42,960 nucleotides of DNA from Bacteroides sp. (GTDB taxonomy: Bacteria > Bacillota > Clostridia > Oscillospirales > Ruminococcaceae): assembly GCA_023663265.1 (NCBI GenBank), contig JAMPHV010000013.1, positions 1 to 42,960 of the forward strand, written 5' to 3'. The translations under genes were made by a program, and so were the position numbers. The notes below the pieces were generated by a model. That model saw only the letters and a program-made list of their open reading frames with translations, did no database searches and was not told the DNA's origin. Position 1 is the stretch's first letter. The number at the start of each line of letters is the position of its first letter. Shown in pieces: positions 7,566 through 13,918 of this stretch.

Positions 7566-8719
7566 CAGGCTATTGGATTCGTCACAGATCGTTATTTTCA
7601 CTCATTTTGAGTATTGCCATTGCCTTGATAACAGTCCTGTTATTCGTATTCCCATTCATTTCTCAACAGGCAAATAATTATAATTCGCAGAGCGTATATA
7701 AAAACTCAAGTATTGACTTTATTGCTCCTGAACCGTCTTTTGGTCAGATCAACGAACTTTCGGGAAATTACGGTGTTGACAAACTGTTTCCGTTCTTTCT
7801 TACTAAAACATCGGTAAATGTAGGCAGTAATTCACGCACTACAACCGTTTTATTAAGCGATCAGTTTCAGAATGTTGATATTACGATGTATAACAACAAT
7901 CGTATTATCAAGCAAGCGGATACCGAGTATGATAATCCCATACTTGTTGACTGGCAGTTTTGCAAGGATACATTATCAGATATAGGCGATGCGGTATCTT
8001 TCTCTATCGCTGATACAACTGTAGAATACGTAATATATGCTATATATGAAACCAATAGCATTTATAATGGCGGGGCGATTTTAGCACAGCTTAGTGCCGA
8101 ACAGAAAGACTCAATCGTACAGAACGCCCAAAACAACGGTTATTCGGGAATGTATATATCTGCAAGCGATTATAACACTTGTCGATCCTATTTGACTACA
8201 GACTACAGACCTCTCGGCAGATTGAAATCTCGTGAACAGTTTGATAGTGAAGAGCAGTATCAAATCCACTACGATGCGATTATGTCATCAAGCTATGCAA
8301 ATGAAATAACTGATTTTCGAGTGATGGAGAATAGCCTTGATAAAAAGACCAGTCCTCTAATGGTTTGGACAGGAGCTGCTTTATCGGCTATCATCGTAAT
8401 AGCATTTAATGTTGTAATGTCAAAACGAGGTTCTGAAAAAGGATATTTTACTAAGCATTGCATACCGAAAGGACAGAGTATCAAGCCATATTACATCAAA
8501 GCATTTATTTGCGAGTTGTTGTTCTTTGCTGTTGCTTATGCAGGAGTGATGCTGTATAATATCAATTTCTCAGCTGATTATATTCCAAAGACAGCGATCA
8601 GCATGGAAGTTGATATTATTCCGGCATCAGTATTGATATCGGAAATAATCAGTCTTATGATGAATCTTGCTATTGTTAAGAGAATCAGCCAAAAAGAGAA
8701 GAAAAGCACTAAAATTTGA
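7562..8719 (+). CDS. FtsX/MacB-type ABC permease-like membrane protein 1
   Basis: The 385-aa protein has one N-terminal membrane segment (about 11-34), a long extracellular domain (35-262) and three C-terminal segments (about 266-287, 314-334, 353-373). That 1+3 topology is characteristic of type VII ABC permeases (MacB, LolC/E, FtsX). Primary similarity to named families is weak, so the assignment rests on topology and on the ATPase in the same operon. Starts overlap: ATGA with the lipoprotein upstream and TTGA with the second permease downstream. It probably pairs with the next permease as a heterodimer. The substrate is unknown; bacterial lipoproteins or peptides are the usual cargo or signal in this group. 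Confidence 0.6.
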   Translation: MTGYWIRHRSLFSLILSIAIALITVLLFVFPFISQQANNYNSQSVYKNSSIDFIAPEPSFGQINELSGNYGVDKLFPFFLTKTSVNVGSNSRTTTVLLSDQFQNVDITMYNNNRIIKQADTEYDNPILVDWQFCKDTLSDIGDAVSFSIADTTVEYVIYAIYETNSIYNGGAILAQLSAEQKDSIVQNAQNNGYSGMYISASDYNTCRSYLTTDYRPLGRLKSREQFDSEEQYQIHYDAIMSSSYANEITDFRVMENSLDKKTSPLMVWTGAALSAIIVIAFNVVMSKRGSEKGYFTKHCIPKGQSIKPYYIKAFICELLFFAVAYAGVMLYNINFSADYIPKTAISMEVDIIPASVLISEIISLMMNLAIVKRISQKEKKSTKI

Positions 8720-9744
8720 ACAAGGATAGGCGAGGTAAGGATACGATCTTGAAGAAGAACCATATAGCATTTTATATAGAGTCGTGGAAAATAGCCATTG
8801 TGTTTTTGCTTTTTTCTATAGCCTCGTTTCTTTTGAATCTATTTTTGATAATATCCGTAAATAAGGAATGCGCACAGCTGAATGCTCTTTTACGATCAGA
8901 CTATGATTACTCTGCAACTACGCAAGAACCTGTCCGTGAAAACGACTATTATCAATTCAATGCAGGCATAGATTTTGCGGTATCAGCTGATGCTGAAACA
9001 AGCCTAAATGCCGATATTGTTATGCAATCACCTGATACCCAATATACTGATATGATTTATTGGAACGCAAATACTCTCAATACCAATGGTATTGCTGTTT
9101 CAAAAAATTTAGCCAAGACGTATAATCTGCGTTTAGGAGACAAGCTATTTTCAAAGCACATTGTAAACGGTGTTGTTTGTGAGTACATAATCGAGCAGAT
9201 ACTCTCTGAAGCAGTATATGTAAGGACTGTCAAAAGTAAGGGGCACAGCAGCGGAATCATTATTATGGGTTATGATGAACAGTATGTCGATAATATCACT
9301 CACAACAGCCTTGTCTTTACAAAAAAATCTATTGATGAGCTGTCTGCCAAATGCTCGGATACACCGGAAAACATAGTCTATCGAGAAGATGAGATAAGTG
9401 ATACTTTTTTAAGTATAACACCATATTTAGCGTTATTCTGCACTATTTCTGTTATGCTCACAATTTTGTTGGTTGGTCTGCTCACTAAATACATATCACA
9501 TAATTTCAGAAGGCTCATAATGCTGGGATTTGAGAAGAAGCGGCTAAATCGATCGTATTTCAGGCTTGTTTATGGCTGTGGAATAATATCAATTGTAGGC
9601 ACATTGATTCTGTCAAGCAGTGTTTTCCTACTTGTGGAACTTTCAGCGACAAAAATATTGCTTATGATGATTATGCCATTCATTGAACTTATCACATTAT
9701 TCATAACATCGGCAATATTGAACAAACGGCTATGGAGGAAATAG
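8716..9744 (+). CDS. FtsX/MacB-type ABC permease-like membrane protein 2
   Basis: The 342-aa protein starts at a TTG that overlaps the preceding stop (TTGA). It has an N-terminal membrane segment (about 25-48), an extracellular domain (50-230) and three C-terminal segments (about 234-258, 288-308, 313-334). The basic cytoplasmic loop between the first two C-terminal segments (NFRRLIMLGFEKKRLNRSYF) resembles the coupling-helix region of FtsX-like permeases (RRR..LR.LG.). It differs clearly in sequence from the first permease, so the membrane part is probably a heterodimer, as in LolCE. It is translationally coupled to the ATPase, whose ribosome site lies at this gene's stop. Confidence 0.6.
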   Translation: MNKDRRGKDTILKKNHIAFYIESWKIAIVFLLFSIASFLLNLFLIISVNKECAQLNALLRSDYDYSATTQEPVRENDYYQFNAGIDFAVSADAETSLNADIVMQSPDTQYTDMIYWNANTLNTNGIAVSKNLAKTYNLRLGDKLFSKHIVNGVVCEYIIEQILSEAVYVRTVKSKGHSSGIIIMGYDEQYVDNITHNSLVFTKKSIDELSAKCSDTPENIVYREDEISDTFLSITPYLALFCTISVMLTILLVGLLTKYISHNFRRLIMLGFEKKRLNRSYFRLVYGCGIISIVGTLILSSSVFLLVELSATKILLMMIMPFIELITLFITSAILNKRLWRK

Positions 9745-9746
9745 CA

Positions 9747-10511
9747 ATGAGCAATGTACTTAGTGTTAAGAACCTATCAATACAAATAAAGCAGCGCATT
9801 TTAATACAAAATGTTTCCTTTGATGTGGGGCAGGGTGAGGCAGTCCTGTTATCAGGCGAAAATGGTATTGGTAAAAGCTCGATATTAAAAAGCATTATGC
9901 ACTTGGAAACCGAGAACAAGAAGATAGGCGGGGAGATCACTCATTATGCATTTGGAGATGTTCTCGCATTGAGCGATGAGGAAATCCAACGCTTTCGGTC
10001 AATCACAGCCTATATCCCGCAAAAGGATGAATACTCCGAAATGGGACGAGTTCAGGTCAGAGATATTATCAGCAACAGCGGAGAAGCTCATTCCGGCAGA
10101 GATATGAGCTACTCAGAAGTCAATGACCTTATTGATGAGTGGTTACCCAGACGAAGTGACAATAGCCGTATTTTCAATGCTAAGTCCAAGCCGAGTAAAT
10201 TCAGCGGCGGTGAACAGAGGCTGTTATCAGTGTTTTCTGTTATTGCCACACGTCCAAACACTGATTTGCTTATTGTTGATGAGCCGCTGAACAATCTTGA
10301 TTATGTTAATGCAAGGCATACAAGCAATCTCATTAATAAAGTGATCCGAGATAATCCGAAAATTGGACTTTTAATGATAAGCCATTGTAGAATATTTCCG
10401 TTTATCACACGAGAGTTAAAGTTATCCTCTGCAGGCATATGCAAAGTTCCAAATCATTATGTTTGCCATAGCTGCTTTGGTGTGCCTGATGAGAATGGGT
10501 TCTACAAATAG
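9747..10511 (+). CDS. ABC transporter ATP-binding protein of the toxin cassette
   Basis: I place the start at ATG 9747 with GGAGGAA at 9734-9740; an in-frame ATG at 9732 overlaps that ribosome site and is less likely. The 254-aa ATPase has Walker A GENGIGKSS (37-45), the Q-loop around YIPQKDEYSEMG, signature FSGGEQ (152-157), Walker B LLIVDEP with catalytic Glu (174-180) and the H-loop ISHCR (211-215). The tail has clustered cysteines (Cys232, Cys240, Cys243 in CKVP and VCHSC), unusual for this family. It should energise the two permeases upstream. It is the last gene of the operon. Confidence 0.8.
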   Translation: MSNVLSVKNLSIQIKQRILIQNVSFDVGQGEAVLLSGENGIGKSSILKSIMHLETENKKIGGEITHYAFGDVLALSDEEIQRFRSITAYIPQKDEYSEMGRVQVRDIISNSGEAHSGRDMSYSEVNDLIDEWLPRRSDNSRIFNAKSKPSKFSGGEQRLLSVFSVIATRPNTDLLIVDEPLNNLDYVNARHTSNLINKVIRDNPKIGLLMISHCRIFPFITRELKLSSAGICKVPNHYVCHSCFGVPDENGFYK

Positions 10512-10700
10512 ACATATCCATACATATGATTAAACGGGCAGTTATCTCTTGCGAAGTATCTGCCTGTTCAGTTTCATAGCCTGCCATATAGGTCTTAATA
10601 AGTATCGCCCCAAAACAGGGCGGCCTTTCAATTCACCACACACCTCAAACACCAAATCGCCAGTCAAGTATGCCGTAACAAAATGTTACCCCATAAAACA
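10512..10700. other. Intergenic spacer between the ABC cassette and the tRNA terminator
   Basis: No gene is supported here. The apparent 115-codon frame running through this region continues into the tRNA-Ser gene and is spurious. A GTAACAAAATGTTAC dyad lies at about 10675-10689. Confidence 0.5.
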
Positions 10701-10746
10701 AAACCGCATCACACAGCCCGTAAAAGGCTTTGTAATGCGGTTTTTT
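10701..10746 (-). terminator. Bidirectional terminator at the 3' side of tRNA-Ser
   Basis: ACCGCATCACA (plus strand) pairs with TGTAATGCGGT, with an inner AGCC/GGCT stem, and both sides carry A/T runs. It can stop transcription from tRNA-Ser on the minus strand and from the ABC cassette on the plus strand. Confidence 0.7.
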
Positions 10747-10753
10747 AAGATTT

Positions 10754-10844
10754 TGGCGCAGACGGTGGGATTCGAACCCACGGTACTTTTCACAGTACAA
10801 ACGATTTCGAGTCGTTCTCGTTATGACCACTTCGATACGTCTGC
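10754..10844 (-). tRNA. tRNA-Ser(CGA)
   Basis: The minus strand folds as a serine tRNA. The acceptor GCAGACG pairs with CGTCTGC, followed by discriminator G and encoded CCA. The anticodon stem AACGA/TCGTT has loop CTCGAAA (anticodon CGA, reading UCG). A long variable arm TTGTACTGTGAAAAGTAC and a T-arm with GTTCGAATC are present. Length is 91 bases including CCA. Its 5' half is repeated upstream at 10997. No clear promoter of its own lies in the 150 bases between the copies. Confidence 0.95.
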
Positions 10845-10996
10845 ATATATGTCAACTCACCTTCGTGAGATGAACACCTATTCGGTTTTTCCTTAGAATT
10901 ACTCTTAGAACTCGCAAAAAATTCAACACTCAAAAACTCAGCAAACCCGCTCACACCAAGCGTTCTCAGCACCCAATCCTCAAATCGACTCGCAAC

Positions 10997-11037
10997 ATTT
11001 CGAGTCGTTCTCGTTATGACCACTTCGATACGTCTGC
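10997..11037 (-). pseudogene. 5'-half duplicate of tRNA-Ser(CGA)
   Basis: Positions 10997-11039 are identical to 10804-10846 for 43 bases: the acceptor 5' strand, D-arm and anticodon stem up to the end of the anticodon loop. Sequence then diverges and the 3' half is absent. The break in the anticodon loop is a typical crossover point for tyrosine recombinases. The most likely reading is an attachment-site remnant: the older tRNA gene was split and the intact neighbour replaced it. The intervening 150 bases contain no gene. Confidence 0.8.
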
Positions 11038-11044
11038 ATTGTAT

Positions 11045-11064
11045 CAGCCCGCTTCGGCGGGTTG
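11045..11064. repeat. GC-rich UUCG-type hairpin near the tRNA fragment
   Basis: CCCGC (11048-11052), TTCG loop, GCGGG (11057-11061), with flanking CAG/TTG pairs. No T-run follows on either strand. It lies upstream, in minus orientation, of the tRNA-Ser fragment and could be a processing or attenuation hairpin. Confidence 0.5.
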
Positions 11065-11143
11065 AAGGCTTATTGGGGGATTCTTTGTGCATAAAACTGC
11101 AATGATTTTGTATACGACGTTTTAACAGTGTCACAGAGGGTAT

Positions 11144-11149
11144 TGTCAA
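11144..11149 (-). promoter_or_regulatory. Possible -35 of a weak promoter toward the tRNA-Ser region
   Basis: On the minus strand TTGACA is followed after about 18 bases by TTAAAA, a poor -10. If used it would transcribe the tRNA-Ser fragment and possibly the intact copy. It is weak evidence but is the only candidate between the two tRNA loci. Confidence 0.25.
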
Positions 11150-11172
11150 CGGATACCGATCATTATAAAACA

Positions 11173-11198
11173 AGCGTTGGATCATATGATCCAACGCT
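11173..11198 (-). terminator. 26-bp perfect palindrome, terminator of tRNA-Leu
   Basis: AGCGTTGGATCAT is followed at once by its exact reverse complement. On the minus strand it lies 4 bases past the CCA end of tRNA-Leu and is followed by TGTTTTAT, so it acts as the rho-independent terminator. The perfect, loop-free symmetry around CATATG is stronger than termination needs. Confidence 0.7.
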
Positions 11199-11202
11199 AC
11201 GT

Positions 11203-11288
11203 TGGTGCGGAGAATGGGACTTGAACCCACACGAGAATACTCCCACTACCCCCTCAAAGTAGCGCGTCTGCCATTCCGCCACCTCCGC
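11203..11288 (-). tRNA. tRNA-Leu(GAG)
   Basis: The minus strand folds with acceptor GCGGAGG pairing to the mismatch-tolerant TTCTCCGC end, discriminator A and encoded CCA. The anticodon stem CTACT/GGTAG holds loop TTGAGGG, giving anticodon GAG. A long leucine-type variable arm (TGGGAGTATTCTCG) and a GTTCAAGTC T-loop are present. It is 86 bases including CCA and lies 35 bases downstream of a consensus promoter. Confidence 0.95.
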
Positions 11289-11324
11289 ATATAGGGTATG
11301 CGCTTGTGCATTTACAGCTTTTAT

Positions 11325-11353
11325 ATTATATCAACTTTTTCTTAAGTTGTCAA
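11325..11353 (-). promoter_or_regulatory. Consensus promoter for tRNA-Leu
   Basis: On the minus strand TTGACA (11353-11348), 17 bases, TATAAT (11330-11325). Both hexamers are perfect. The tRNA-Leu 5' end follows after about 36 bases. Confidence 0.8.
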
Positions 11354-11459
11354 TACCTTTTTTGAAAAAATTATAAAAATTTTTAAAAAATCGGTAGGAA
11401 TAAATTTAAAATGCTTTGCCGCGGCTTTTGGGCAGGAGAAAAAATTTCCTTCTCCGATA

Positions 11460-11488
11460 TTGCTTTCGGCGGAAAATTGTGATATAAT
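11460..11488 (+). promoter_or_regulatory. Promoter for the MBL-fold gene
   Basis: TTGCTT (11460-11465), 17 bases, TATAAT (11483-11488) with an extended -10 TGA. The start codon follows at 11536. Confidence 0.6.
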
Positions 11489-11535
11489 GTAATGCGATAA
11501 CACAGGTGATTCCGAAAAAAACAAAGGAGAAGCCA

Positions 11536-12384
11536 ATGCGTATTGTAATGCTGATAGAAAATACCGCCGTTTCGCAAAAGCTTTTGGTGGAACATGGAAT
11601 GTCGGTTTACGTTGAAGCCGGCGAAAACAGCTGCCTTTTCGGAACGGGGAGCAGTACAAAGCTTATAAACAACGCCAAACGAATGAAGCTTTTCCCCGAG
11701 AATATCGCCTCGGCGGTGATCCCTCACAATCATTTTTCTTATACGGGAGGGATCGAAAATCTGCTCCAGATAAATCCCAAAATGAAGATATTCGCTTTGA
11801 AAGCGGCGGATTGCCTGCCTTATCGCAAAAAAGGGCTGTTGGCTTCGCCTATGGGCGATCTGTCCGAAAAAATAAAAAAGCACAGGGAAAATTTTATTTT
11901 GTTTAACAGCTTTCAGCAGGTCAACGAGGGCTTTTTTCTTTTACGGGACGAGATCGGAGATAAAAACTTCTATGTCTCCGATAAAAATTACAAGCTGAAA
12001 AACGGCTCGGAGTACGAAAACGACGAGATGGAGCATGAGTGCTTCGGCGTGGTTTTCCCGTTTGAAAACAGGAAAAGGGGCTGCGTGATACTGGGCGGCT
12101 GCTCTCACTGCGGGCTTCCCAATATGATAAAAACGGTGTATAAGAATTGGGGCAGCGTTCCCGTTCTGGCAATATTGACGGGACTGCATTTCATGGGGGA
12201 CAACGCAAAAAAGCTGACGGTGGACGGCGCTTATATCGACCGGCTTGCGGAGGAGATAAAGGAGCTCAATGTGGGAGCGATCTACACCTGCCACTGCACG
12301 GGTCTTAAGGGCTACGAGGAGCTTAAGGTCAAGCTGGGAAATCAGTTACAGTATTTGCAGACAGGCGAAGAATTGAATTTTTGA
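11536..12384 (+). CDS. Metallo-beta-lactamase-fold protein with altered metal-binding motif
   Basis: ATG 11536 is preceded by AAAGGAGA at 11523-11530, so the protein is 282 aa; an upstream in-frame start at 11506 lacks a ribosome site. The overall pattern (VEHGMSVYVEAG, GGCSHCGLPNM, then TCHCTG) matches the MBL subgroup annotated as dihydropteridine/methanopterin-synthase-like hydrolases. The canonical HxHxDH motif reads HNHFSY (64-69), and the usual DTG strand motif reads GTG. Two metal ligands, the Asp and the third His, are therefore missing. Either the protein binds one metal or it is a non-catalytic member. A consensus promoter is present and no frameshift is seen, so it appears to be expressed. 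Confidence 0.75.
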   Translation: MRIVMLIENTAVSQKLLVEHGMSVYVEAGENSCLFGTGSSTKLINNAKRMKLFPENIASAVIPHNHFSYTGGIENLLQINPKMKIFALKAADCLPYRKKGLLASPMGDLSEKIKKHRENFILFNSFQQVNEGFFLLRDEIGDKNFYVSDKNYKLKNGSEYENDEMEHECFGVVFPFENRKRGCVILGGCSHCGLPNMIKTVYKNWGSVPVLAILTGLHFMGDNAKKLTVDGAYIDRLAEEIKELNVGAIYTCHCTGLKGYEELKVKLGNQLQYLQTGEELNF

Positions 12385-12425
12385 CTGTGTAAAGCAGAGA
12401 ATAAAAAAGAAAGGCAATACCCAAA

Positions 12426-13046
12426 GTGAACATTTTAATAGTAGGCTGCGGCAGATTAGGCGCCGCGCTGGCTTCGGCGATGCTGGAGCATGGACACGAT
12501 GTGGCGGTCATGGACAAAAGGAGCGAATCCTTTGAAAGACTTGACGACAGCTTTACGGGACTTACCTCTACGGGAGTTCCCATCGACAACGACGATCTGG
12601 AGGCGGCGGGGATAGAGTCCTGCGACGTGGTCTGCGCCGTTACCGACAATGACAACGAAAACATAATGGTGGCACAGATCGCCAAGGAAATATACAAGGT
12701 CCCGAAGGTGCTGGCGGGAATAGAGGACCCCGAAAAGGAGGGGGTCTTTCAGATGAACGGCTTAAATTCCATTTGCTCTACGCTGCTCACCCTCGACGCC
12801 GCCATATCGGCGATCGACGGCTATCAGGAGCAGAATTGGCTCCAGTTCGGCAACCACAAGGTGAAATTCTACACAATGCCGATCCCGAGGGAATACATAG
12901 GTCTAAAGGCGCTGGATATACAGTTTGAAGAAAACGAGGTGCTTTACGCCATTATAAACCAAGGCGGAAAGTTTACGCTTGTTAGCAATTACAACATACT
13001 TCTCAGAGAGGGGGATACGCTGATCTTTTCAAAGGTAGTTGATTAG
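12426..13046 (+). CDS. trkA: TrkA/RCK-family K+ uptake regulatory protein, first of a tandem pair
   Basis: The 206-aa cytosolic protein has an N-terminal Rossmann RCK_N domain with GCGRLG (residues 7-12) and an acidic end of beta-2 (MDKRSE), consistent with NAD(H)/nucleotide binding. A C-terminal RCK_C-like part ends LREGDTLIFSKVVD. Subunits of this type gate TrkH/KtrB/KtrD potassium channels in response to nucleotides. It starts at GTG 12426 with AGAAAGG upstream and is followed 18 bases later by a second, distinct TrkA gene. No membrane channel gene is adjacent. The symbol denotes the family rather than a proven orthologue. Confidence 0.8.
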   Translation: MNILIVGCGRLGAALASAMLEHGHDVAVMDKRSESFERLDDSFTGLTSTGVPIDNDDLEAAGIESCDVVCAVTDNDNENIMVAQIAKEIYKVPKVLAGIEDPEKEGVFQMNGLNSICSTLLTLDAAISAIDGYQEQNWLQFGNHKVKFYTMPIPREYIGLKALDIQFEENEVLYAIINQGGKFTLVSNYNILLREGDTLIFSKVVD

Positions 13047-13064
13047 TCGGCGGTTAGCTTTGCA

Positions 13065-13724
13065 ATGAAATCGATCATAATAGGAGCGGGAAAGGTAGGA
13101 TATTACCTTGCCAAGGCGCTGCTCGAAAGGAATTACGACGTTTCCTTGATAGAAAAGGAAAAAAGCGTATGCCAGTATTTCGCCAACACCCTCGACGCGA
13201 CGGTCGTCTTGGGCGACGGCTCCACTGTCAAGGCGCTGAAAAAGGCGGGAGCGGACAGATGCGACTCGGTGATCGCGGTAACGGGCGAGGACGAGGTCAA
13301 CCTGGTGATCTGCCAGATGGCGAAAAAGCTTTTTGACGTGAAAAAGACCATAGCCAAGGTCAACAACCCCAAGAATATCGACACGATGCGCTTTTTGGGC
13401 GTGGATATAGCCATATCGGGCACCGACAACATCATCAAGCAAATGGAGCGGGAGGTGGACAACAGCAGGATAAAGGAGCTTATGCCCATCAACGGAAAAA
13501 CCGCCGTGTTTGAGGTGATCATTCCCGAAAATTTCGTTTACGACGGGAAAATGATAGTGGATATAAAGCTGCCCGACGGCTGCAACATCATAAGCATCAC
13601 AAGGGGAGAGGAGCTTATAATCCCGAGAGGCAGGACCAAGCTTTTGAGCAACGACAAGCTTCTTATCGTCTCCTTGATCTCCGTCGTTAACGAGGTCAGA
13701 AAAATACTGAAAATTAAAAAATGA
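13065..13724 (+). CDS. trkA: TrkA/RCK-family K+ uptake regulatory protein, second of the pair
   Basis: The 219-aa protein has GAGKVG (residues 7-12), the acidic IEKEK segment, a VLGDGS motif and the SVIAVTGEDEVNLV strand of RCK_N, followed by a C-terminal RCK_C domain (about 140-210). It is divergent from its upstream neighbour, so the pair probably forms a hetero-oligomeric gating ring or duplicates the function of the single two-domain TrkA of E. coli. A channel subunit must be encoded elsewhere. It starts at ATG 13065 in the same transcription unit as the first copy. Confidence 0.85.
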   Translation: MKSIIIGAGKVGYYLAKALLERNYDVSLIEKEKSVCQYFANTLDATVVLGDGSTVKALKKAGADRCDSVIAVTGEDEVNLVICQMAKKLFDVKKTIAKVNNPKNIDTMRFLGVDIAISGTDNIIKQMEREVDNSRIKELMPINGKTAVFEVIIPENFVYDGKMIVDIKLPDGCNIISITRGEELIIPRGRTKLLSNDKLLIVSLISVVNEVRKILKIKK

Positions 13725-13733
13725 TTTTTACTT

Positions 13734-13845
13734 AATTTAGGCAATTGCTAAGTAAATCTTAATGTTAAATTTAACGAAAATTTGTCGCATATGCACAAAA
13801 ATTCCGTTATACGCGCCTAAATTTGACATTTAACTCTTAGTGCAC
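13734..13845. other. AT-rich intergenic region with inverted repeats before glgP
   Basis: AATTTAGGC (13734-13742) has its reverse complement GCCTAAATT at 13815-13823; shorter partly matching dyads (TTAATGTTAAAT / ATTTGACATTTAA) are interleaved. It is upstream of the glgP promoter and may contain regulator sites. No gene is present. Confidence 0.35.
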
Positions 13846-13874
13846 TTGATATTTTTTTCGGTTTGAGGTATAAT
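13846..13874 (+). promoter_or_regulatory. Promoter for glgP
   Basis: TTGATA (13846-13851), 17 bases, TATAAT (13869-13874); the glgP start codon is 45 bases downstream with GAGGAAG as ribosome site. Confidence 0.7.
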
Positions 13875-13918
13875 TAAGGTAATAGTAAAAACAATTTTTT
13901 TGCGCGAGGAAGAATGCT

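Noticed and set aside
10549..11230. Open frames running across the tRNA-Ser and tRNA-Leu genes on both strands
   Set aside because: They overlap bona fide tRNA genes, have no ribosome sites and translate tRNA sequence; they are artefacts.
13734..13823. Inverted repeats before glgP as a riboswitch or terminator
   Set aside because: The pairings interleave rather than nest and no known riboswitch core is visible; listed only as a possible regulatory region.
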